NCBI RefSeq assembly: GCF_028993615.1
Contig: NZ_CP118632.1
Coordinates: 1,860,001 to 1,924,000 of the forward strand
Source: Herbaspirillum sp. WKF16
Lineage (GTDB): Bacteria; Pseudomonadota; Gammaproteobacteria; Burkholderiales; Burkholderiaceae_D
Direction: 5' to 3'
DNA length: 64,000 nt
Translations under genes and position numbers: made by a program
Part shown: piece by piece, positions 54,909 through 64,000 of the stretch
Numbering within the stretch: position 1 is the first letter of the stretch
How the letters are laid out: every line of letters starts with the position of its first letter
The notes under the pieces: generated by a model
Seen by the model: the letters and a program-made list of their open reading frames with translations, nothing else
What the model was told of the DNA's origin: nothing
The model's database searches: none

Positions 54909-56366
54909 ATGTTTGCTGCAGTAGATCTCGGTTCCAACAGCTTTCGCCTGCATATCGGCAAATATGAGGATGGCGGCATTCGCGTGATCAAGAGCGCGCG
55001 CGACCCCATTCGCCTCGCCGCCGGCCTCGACAAGAACGGCCACCTCACCGAGCAGGCCTGCAAGACCGCGATCGATTCGCTGACCCGCTTTCGCGCCATC
55101 CTGCGCGACTACTCGCTCAACGCCGTGCGCGTGGTGGCGACCAACACGCTGCGCGTGGCGAAGAACGCTTCCGAGCTGCTGCCCGAGCTGGAGCGCGCCA
55201 TCGGCTATCCGGTCGAAATCATTTCCGGCGAGGAAGAAGGGCGCCTGATCTACATGGGCGTGGCCGGCGTGCTGGCCGCGCCGCAGGAAGAGCGCATGGT
55301 GATCGACATCGGCGGCGGCTCTACCGAGGTCGTGCGGGGCCTGGGCGGGCATATCCGCCATGTCGAGTCCTTCGGCATCGGCACCGTCAACCAGAGCCTG
55401 GCCTTCTTCCCCGACGGCGCCATCACTGCCGCCGCCTTCGAACGCGCCATCATTTCCGCCCGTTCGCACGTCGAGGACGCGGTGCACCTGTTCAGCTTCA
55501 GCGACAGCGTCAACGTCTACGGCTCCTCCGGCACCATGCGCGCCATCGCCGACACTATCGGCCGCAACGCCATGGGCGACGGCCGCATCACGCTCTCCAG
55601 CCTGGAAGACCTGATGCAGCGCCTGATCGATTTCGGCCATGTCAGCCGCATCGAGCTGGACGGCATGAAGCCCGACCGCGCCGGCGTCATCATGGGCGGC
55701 CTGGCGGTGCTGATCGGCTTCATGCAGGAGTTCGGCATCGAGGTCGTGACCCCGGTCGAGGCCGGGCTGCGCATGGGCGTGATGTGGGACCTGCAACTGC
55801 GCGCCACCCAGGCCGACCGCCGCGAGCTGTCGGTGGAGGACTTCGGGCGCCGCTTCCATGTCGACGCCGCACGCGCGCACAGCGTGGCCGACACCGCGCT
55901 GGGCTTCTTCCAGGTGCTCAAGCCGGCTACCGATTCCTATGCGCGCTACCTGTATTGGGCCGCCTTGCTGCACGAGACCGGCCTGGTGGTGTCGCCCACC
56001 GGCTACCACAAGCATTCGGCCTACATGATCGCCAACGCCGACCTGCCGGGCTTCACCACCCGCGAACAGAAGCTGATGAGCACGCTGATCCTGGGACAGA
56101 AGGGCAACCTCAAGAAGATCAGCGAAATGCTGGCCGACGTCGATTTCGCCAAGGCCGTATTGGCGCTGCGGCTGGCGGTGATGTTCATGCACTCGCACAT
56201 CGCGCTCGACCTGGATAAAGTCAAGGTCAAGCTCAAGAGCAAGATCGACCTGGAAATCCGCCGCGACTACATCAAGGAACATCCCAGCATCGACTTCTGG
56301 TTCCAGAAGGAGCAGGAGTGGTGGGCCGGCATCGGCGTCGATTTCGGCGTCAAGGTGCTGAGTTGA
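54909..56366 (+). CDS. ppx: Exopolyphosphatase (Ppx/GppA family)
   Basis: This 485-residue Ppx/GppA phosphatase has the N-terminal ASKHA motif AAVDLGSNSFRLHIGKYE, the second phosphate motif VIDIGGGSTEVVRG, an acidic catalytic Glu in NTLRVAKNASELLPELE, and a C-terminal HD-like helical domain (HETGLVVSPTGYHKHSAYMI). It removes phosphate from polyphosphate, or pppGpp if GppA-like; the length fits Ppx. In many Betaproteobacteria ppx lies opposite ppk; here ppk is not adjacent. Confidence 0.92.
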   Translation: MFAAVDLGSNSFRLHIGKYEDGGIRVIKSARDPIRLAAGLDKNGHLTEQACKTAIDSLTRFRAILRDYSLNAVRVVATNTLRVAKNASELLPELERAIGYPVEIISGEEEGRLIYMGVAGVLAAPQEERMVIDIGGGSTEVVRGLGGHIRHVESFGIGTVNQSLAFFPDGAITAAAFERAIISARSHVEDAVHLFSFSDSVNVYGSSGTMRAIADTIGRNAMGDGRITLSSLEDLMQRLIDFGHVSRIELDGMKPDRAGVIMGGLAVLIGFMQEFGIEVVTPVEAGLRMGVMWDLQLRATQADRRELSVEDFGRRFHVDAARAHSVADTALGFFQVLKPATDSYARYLYWAALLHETGLVVSPTGYHKHSAYMIANADLPGFTTREQKLMSTLILGQKGNLKKISEMLADVDFAKAVLALRLAVMFMHSHIALDLDKVKVKLKSKIDLEIRRDYIKEHPSIDFWFQKEQEWWAGIGVDFGVKVLS

Positions 56367-56396
56367 TCTGAGCGCCCTGCGCGCCCGCCGCCGAGG

Positions 56397-56428
56397 AAAG
56401 CCCCGCCGGATGCCGGCCGGGGCTTTTT
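56397..56428 (+). terminator. Intrinsic terminator of ppx
   Basis: GCCCCG-CCGG pairs with CCGG-CCGGGGC with one bulge, followed by TTTTT. Confidence 0.85.
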
Positions 56429-56430
56429 CT

Positions 56431-56450
56431 ATTTGAGAATATTCTCAAAT
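56431..56450. promoter_or_regulatory. Perfect 20-bp palindrome ATTTGAGAATATTCTCAAAT, Fur-like
   Basis: The site is perfectly symmetric and contains TGAGAAT/ATTCTCA, the half-sites of beta/gammaproteobacterial Fur boxes but without the usual central base. It lies 228 bp upstream of the iron-binding protein gene, immediately after the ppx terminator. TATAGT at 56471-56476 could be the -10. Nothing else is evident in the 311-bp gap 56367-56677. Confidence 0.65.
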
Positions 56451-56677
56451 GGTAACGTTTCTTATCTGTGCTATAGTCGCATCCGGTTTTGCAAGCACGT
56501 CAAAACCGCATACCAACAACAAGGCATCGCACGATGCCGCCATCGCGAACGCGCAGGATGCTTCGTCCTGCCGCCGTCCCGGTCGGACCAGCCGTATTTC
56601 CGGACCGCCGCCCGCGCCAAAAAAAGAAGCCGCCATCATTGCGCGGCGGTTCATCAATTTTTGGAAAAGGATGGTCC

Positions 56678-57712
56678 ATGTTCCCTCGTCAACTCGTGGT
56701 CGGCGCCCTGCTGGCCGGCACCGCGCTGTCTTCCGTCGCCCAGGAGAAGGTGCTCAACCTCTACTCGGCGCGCCACTATCAGACTGACGAAGCCCTCTAT
56801 GCCGACTTCACCAAGGCCACCGGCATCAAGATCAACCGCATCGACGGCGACGACGCCGGCATCCTGGCGCGCCTGAAGAGCGAAGGCGCCGCCAGCCCGG
56901 CCGACGTGATCCTGCTGGTGGACGCGGCGCGCCTGTGGAAGGCGCAGAGCGACGGCCTGTTCCAGCCGGTCAAGTCGAAGTTGCTGGAAGAGCGCATCCC
57001 GGCCCAGCTGCACAGCAAGGAGGGCAGCGACGGCGCCCAGTGGTTCGGCTTCTCGACCCGCGCCCGCGTGATCGTCTACAACAAGGCCAGCGTGAAGCCG
57101 GAAGACGTCGACACCTACGAGTCGCTGGCCGACCCGAAGAACAAGGGCAAGCTATGCACACGCAGCGGCTCGCACCCCTATAACGTCTCGCTGTTCGGCG
57201 CGCTGCTGGAGCACAACGGCGCCGCCAGGACCGAGGAAGTGCTGAAGGGCATGGTCGCCAACCAGGCGCGTCAGCCGGTTGGCGGCGACACCGACCAGAT
57301 CAAGGCGGTCGGTTCGGGCGAATGCGGCGTGGCGATTTCCAACTCCTATTACGTGGCGCGCCTGCTGCGCTCCACCAAGCCGGAAGACGTGGCGCTGATG
57401 GAAAAGGTCGGCATCGCCTGGCCCAACCAGAAGAGCTATGGCGCGCACGTCAACATCGCCGGCGCCGGCGTAGCCAGGCATGCGCCGCACAAGGCCGAGG
57501 CGGTGCAGTTCCTGGAGTACCTGGCCGGCGACAAGGCGCAGCGCTACTTTGCCGAAGGCAACAATGAATGGCCGGCGGTGGCCGGCGTGAAGACCGACAA
57601 CCCGGCGCTGCTGAAGATGGGCCCGTTCAAGGCCGAGGTGATCAACGTCGGCGCGGTCGGCGCAAACCAGCAGAAGGTGCTGCAGATGCTGGACCGCGTC
57701 GGTTACAGGTGA
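56678..57712 (+). CDS. Periplasmic Fe(III)-binding protein (FbpA/FutA-type)
   Basis: This 344-residue extracytoplasmic binding protein has a signal peptide ending SSVAQ. The ligand region GVAISNSYYVARLLRS carries the paired tyrosines (about 223-224) that coordinate ferric iron in FbpA/FutA/AfuA proteins, and GTG-like SGSHPYNVSLFGALLE and YGAHVNIAGAGVARHAPH are conserved family stretches. No permease or ATPase gene is adjacent, so it must serve a transporter encoded elsewhere. An AAAAGGA ribosome site supports the ATG at 56678. A Fur-like palindrome upstream predicts iron repression. Confidence 0.92.
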   Translation: MFPRQLVVGALLAGTALSSVAQEKVLNLYSARHYQTDEALYADFTKATGIKINRIDGDDAGILARLKSEGAASPADVILLVDAARLWKAQSDGLFQPVKSKLLEERIPAQLHSKEGSDGAQWFGFSTRARVIVYNKASVKPEDVDTYESLADPKNKGKLCTRSGSHPYNVSLFGALLEHNGAARTEEVLKGMVANQARQPVGGDTDQIKAVGSGECGVAISNSYYVARLLRSTKPEDVALMEKVGIAWPNQKSYGAHVNIAGAGVARHAPHKAEAVQFLEYLAGDKAQRYFAEGNNEWPAVAGVKTDNPALLKMGPFKAEVINVGAVGANQQKVLQMLDRVGYR

Positions 57713-57742
57713 TGCGCACTGCAGGCGCCTGAGCTTGCCGGG

Positions 57743-57784
57743 AAAAAAACGGCCGGCATTCGCTGCATGCGGATGCCGGCCGTT
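57743..57784 (-). terminator. Intrinsic terminator of the GNAT gene
   Basis: ACGGCCGGCAT pairs with ATGCCGGCCGT. The A7 run at 57743-57749 gives the T-run on the minus strand. Confidence 0.85.
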
Positions 57785-57800
57785 GTCATTGGGAGCTCGC

Positions 57801-58943
57801 TCAGCGCGGCGGATCGCGGAAGGGATTGCGCTCGTTGAGTTCGGACAGGTAACCGTCGATGCCGCCTTCCTCGCGCTGCAGGAAGTGTTCCACCGCGTCG
57901 TAGAAGCCGGGGTGCGCCAGCCAGTGCGCCGACCAGGTCTTCTGCGGCATGAAGCCGCGCGCCATCTTGTGCTCGCCCTGGGCGCCGCCCTCGAACCAGG
58001 AAATCTTCTCGGCGATGCAAAACTCCAGCGGCTGGTAGTAGGCAGTCTCGAAGTGCAGGCAGGGGACGTGCTCCAGCGCGCCCCAGTAGCGGCCGTACAG
58101 CGTGTCGCGGTCGTGCACGGTGAGCGAGCTGGCGATGGCATGGCCGTCGCGCAGGGCGATGGTGAGCAGCAGGTTCTGCGGCATGCTCCGGCCGATGCGC
58201 AGGAAGAAATCCAGGTTGAGGTAGGGCGTGGAGTAGTGATCCGAATAAGTGTGCCGGTAGCAGCGGTTGAAGAAGCGCCAGTGCGCCTCTTCGATCTCGG
58301 CACCGCGCAGCTGCACGAAGCGCACGCCCTGTTCGGACACCTTGCGCCGCTCGGCCAGGATATTCTTGCGCTTCTTGCGGTCCAGCGTATCGACGAACTC
58401 GGCGAAGCTGGCGTAGCCCTCGTTGTGCCAGTGGAACTGCACGCCGCTGCGCAGCAGGAAGCCGGCCCCGGCCAGCGCTTTGGCCTGCGGCGGCGGCGGA
58501 TAGAGGATGTGGGTGGAAGAGACGCCCGGCTCCTGCTGCAAGGCCAGCAGCGCGGCCAGCAAGGCCGCGCGGGCTTTCTCGTCGATCGCCAGCAGGCGGC
58601 CGCCGCGCACCGGCGTGAACGGGATGGCCGAGAGCAGCTTGGGATAGTAGTCCACGCCATGGCGCTGGTAGGCCTCGGCCCAGGCCCAGTCGAACACGTA
58701 TTCGCCGTAGGAGTGGAATTTCCGATAAAGCGGCATGGCCGCCGCCAGCCGCTCGCCTTGCCAGATGCTCAGGTAGTGCGGCTCCCAGCCGGTGTCGGCG
58801 CAGGCCGAGCCGCTCTCGTGCAAGGCATGCAGGAAAGCATAGGAAAGGAAGGGATTGGCCTCGTCCTGGGCGGCCACCAGGCCGTCCCAGCCCGGCTGGC
58901 CGATCTCGGCCAGAGAAGAAACGATTCGCGTGCGATAATCCAT
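57801..58943 (-). CDS. GNAT-type N-acyltransferase of the COG3146 group
   Basis: This 380-residue protein shows DEANPFLSYAFLHALHESG near the N-terminus, KRKNILAERRKVSEQGVRF centrally, and the C-terminal GALEHVPCLHFETAYYQPLEFCI with GARGEHK-like GAQGEHKMARGF. These are signatures of a double-GNAT family (COG3146) common in Proteobacteria and annotated only as a predicted N-acyltransferase. Substrates are unknown. The ATG at 58943 is favoured; longer readings add basic low-quality sequence. Divergent from nadE. Confidence 0.87.
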   Translation of the reverse strand: MDYRTRIVSSLAEIGQPGWDGLVAAQDEANPFLSYAFLHALHESGSACADTGWEPHYLSIWQGERLAAAMPLYRKFHSYGEYVFDWAWAEAYQRHGVDYYPKLLSAIPFTPVRGGRLLAIDEKARAALLAALLALQQEPGVSSTHILYPPPPQAKALAGAGFLLRSGVQFHWHNEGYASFAEFVDTLDRKKRKNILAERRKVSEQGVRFVQLRGAEIEEAHWRFFNRCYRHTYSDHYSTPYLNLDFFLRIGRSMPQNLLLTIALRDGHAIASSLTVHDRDTLYGRYWGALEHVPCLHFETAYYQPLEFCIAEKISWFEGGAQGEHKMARGFMPQKTWSAHWLAHPGFYDAVEHFLQREEGGIDGYLSELNERNPFRDPPR

Positions 58944-59106
58944 TGAACAGTGAGTAGCGTGACCTGTTTCTTCAGTTGCTGCCTGCGGCGCCAAGCCGGT
59001 TGGCCGGCATCGAACAGGCATTCTACGCAAAATGAAAAAAATGCGTCGCCGGCGGCCCGGCCGGGATGCGAGGACGCGGCAAAAAGCACGCAGCGGAAAG
59101 CACTTC

Positions 59107-61161
<2,055 letters not shown>

Positions 61162-61263
61162 TCGCACCGCACTCGCCGGCGCTTGAAAGCGCGCGGCGCC
61201 TGGCCGACAATAGGCGGGAACGGAAAAATCAAGCAAGCGCCATTGGATTTTTAGTTAACATAA

Positions 61264-61641
<378 letters not shown>

Positions 61642-61668
61642 TCGACACCGCATCCCATCGCTTCACCG

Positions 61669-61691
61669 AACCGGCCGCTGGCCGGTTTTTT
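61669..61691 (+). terminator. Intrinsic terminator of glnB
   Basis: AACCGGCC pairs with GGCCGGTT around GCT, followed by T6. Confidence 0.88.
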
Positions 61692-61749
61692 CTTGCCTGT
61701 GCCATTCATCCGTCGCTTCCATCCGCGCCTCGCTGCCTCGCCGTCTCGC

Positions 61750-61789
61750 TGTCACTCTCGCCTGTTCCAGATTGACACAGGCAGTGACA
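61750..61789. promoter_or_regulatory. Nested dyad, candidate upstream activator site
   Basis: TGTCACT (61750-61756) pairs with AGTGACA (61783-61789), and inside them CCTGT (61761-61765) with ACAGG (61777-61781). It lies 85-125 bp before the sigma-54 promoter, where an enhancer-binding activator would sit. No other signal was seen in the 322-bp gap 61642-61963 apart from the glnB terminator and the promoter. Confidence 0.5.
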
Positions 61790-61873
61790 ACCTGGCGCAG
61801 CCGCGCGCGCCCACCGCCGGCGCGCAAGCCCGTACGGCGCGGCTGCGCGGGCGGCCGGCCGATGCCGGCGCAC

Positions 61874-61888
61874 TGGCACGGCGCTTGC
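61874..61888 (+). promoter_or_regulatory. Sigma-54 (-24/-12) promoter
   Basis: TGGCACG-GCGC-TTGC matches the sigma-54 consensus, with the invariant GG and GC ten bases apart. Transcription should start near 61900, about 60 bp before the aldehyde dehydrogenase gene. Confidence 0.85.
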
Positions 61889-61963
61889 CCCCATCTGCAG
61901 GGATCCCCGGCCGGCCAGGACATGACGGCCGGGTGTTCATTTCCATAATTATCGGAGGCGACA

Positions 61964-63484
<1,521 letters not shown>

Positions 63485-63495
63485 TCCGTTACGGC

Positions 63496-63529
63496 GGCGC
63501 CGGCCACGATGGCGGCCGGCGCCGTTTTT
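63496..63529 (+). terminator. Terminator or attenuator between the ALDH and DUF779 genes
   Basis: GGCGCCGGCC pairs with GGCCGGCGCC, followed by GTTTTT. It lies inside the presumed operon, so it may reduce expression of the second gene. Confidence 0.75.
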
Positions 63530-63564
63530 CAGTTGACGGGCAAAAAGGGCGAAGGGAGACGGCA

Positions 63565-63939
63565 ATGAATGCACCGCAACGGGTGGTCGCCACCGAGGCG
63601 ACGCTGGCGCTGCTGCGCCAGTTGAAGGGCCGCCACGGCGACCTGATCTTTTTCCAGTCGGGCGGCTGTTGCGACGGCAGCGCGCCGATGTGCTACCAGG
63701 CCGGCGAATTCCAGCTGGGCGACACCGACGTGCATTTGGGTGAGATCGACGGCGTGCCGTTCTACATGGGCGCCGACCAGTTCGAGTATTGGAAGCACAC
63801 CCAACTGATCATCGACGTGGTCAACGGCAACGGCGGCATGTTCTCGCTGGAGAACGGCAGCGGCAAGCGCTTCCTGACGCGCTCGCGGTTGTTCTCCGAC
63901 GACGAGTACGAGGCGCTGCCGCAGACGGCGCCGCACTGA
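63565..63939 (+). CDS. DUF779-family protein
   Basis: This 124-residue protein matches DUF779: FFQSGGCCDGSAPMCYQAGEF near 30-50 (three conserved Cys), DVHLGEIDGVPFYMG and TQLIIDVVNGNGGMFSLENGSGKRFLTRSR in pieces. The cysteine cluster suggests metal binding. Genes of this family are regularly found next to ExaC/AcoD-type aldehyde dehydrogenases (recall), and their function is unknown. AGGGAGA precedes the ATG at 63565. It shares the ALDH promoter unless an internal one exists. Confidence 0.9.
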   Translation: MNAPQRVVATEATLALLRQLKGRHGDLIFFQSGGCCDGSAPMCYQAGEFQLGDTDVHLGEIDGVPFYMGADQFEYWKHTQLIIDVVNGNGGMFSLENGSGKRFLTRSRLFSDDEYEALPQTAPH

Positions 63940-63953
63940 GGCGGTGGCCGGGT

Positions 63954-64000
63954 TCAGGCGCGCAGCCGCAGCCTGCGGTAGATGGTGTTGCGCGACACGC
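63954..64000 (-). CDS. C-terminal end of a Fis-type sigma-54 activator (AcoR-like), partial
   Basis: Only the last 14 codons are inside the window. On the minus strand they read VSRNTIYRRLRLRA followed by TGA at 63954-63956. VSRNTIYRRL is the recognition helix of a Fis-type HTH as found at the end of AcoR-like enhancer-binding proteins. Given the sigma-54 promoter and aldehyde dehydrogenase next door, an AcoR/ExaE-type activator is the natural reading. The AAA+ domain is outside the window, so this rests on 14 residues and context. Confidence 0.7.
   Translation of the reverse strand, partial: VSRNTIYRRLRLRA

Overview
The window reads as a contiguous piece of core chromosome from a GC-rich betaproteobacterium of the order Burkholderiales. 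The gene order (rluC / phosphatase / Rieske / S49 peptidase next to rne; nadE-glnB; darP-mogA opposite pmbA; rnr-rlmB) and the codon use look most like Oxalobacteraceae, probably Herbaspirillum or a close relative. That placement is inference from gene content and recall, not from a search. I see no phage, insertion sequence, integrase gene, CRISPR array or rRNA operon. There is one tRNA gene.

Layout. 1-3840 (minus): a peptide-type ABC importer, cut at the left edge. 4214-6322: a FecA-like TonB-dependent receptor with a Fur-like box and tandem TTAAG repeats upstream. 6594-8382: an OhrR-type redox regulator beside an exported esterase-like hydrolase, with three copies of one operator-like motif. 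8511-12824: a carboxylesterase, an unknown exported protein, a REP-like inverted repeat, mogA-darP and pmbA. 12955-18416: a DHA2 exporter, photolyase with an NTF2-fold partner, and a chemotaxis receptor. 18424-18982: tRNA-Leu(CAG) followed on its 3' side by perfect 156-bp tandem repeats that carry copies of the tRNA 3' tail and terminator.

19146-30825: rnr, rlmB, cysE, a REP-rich gap, then two adjoining envelope transcription units on the minus strand (ppiB-lpxH, and TPR protein - L,D-transpeptidase - periplasmic cyclophilin), then cysS and a DNA glycosylase. 30986-42700: accA, tilS, several small exported or membrane proteins, a LysE-type exporter, an alcohol dehydrogenase, an FtsX-like permease, a truncated globin and rmuC. 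42888-45968: a minus-strand molybdenum cofactor cluster (moaA-mobA-moeA). 46320-53542: rne and, divergently, the rluC cluster. 53871-64000: an RsmI-like methyltransferase, an exopolyphosphatase, an orphan iron-binding protein behind a perfect palindrome, a GNAT protein, nadE, glnB, and an aldehyde dehydrogenase/DUF779 pair behind a sigma-54 promoter. The last codons of a Fis-type activator enter at the right edge.

The most interesting features are the tRNA-tail tandem repeat, the OhrR-type regulator/esterase locus with repeated operators, the two adjacent envelope proteins that appear to share a C-terminal domain, the stacked iron-related control sites, and the sigma-54 aldehyde dehydrogenase locus. 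None amounts to a clearly new defence or metabolic system. The window is mostly housekeeping, and the novelty lies in regulatory and repeat architecture.
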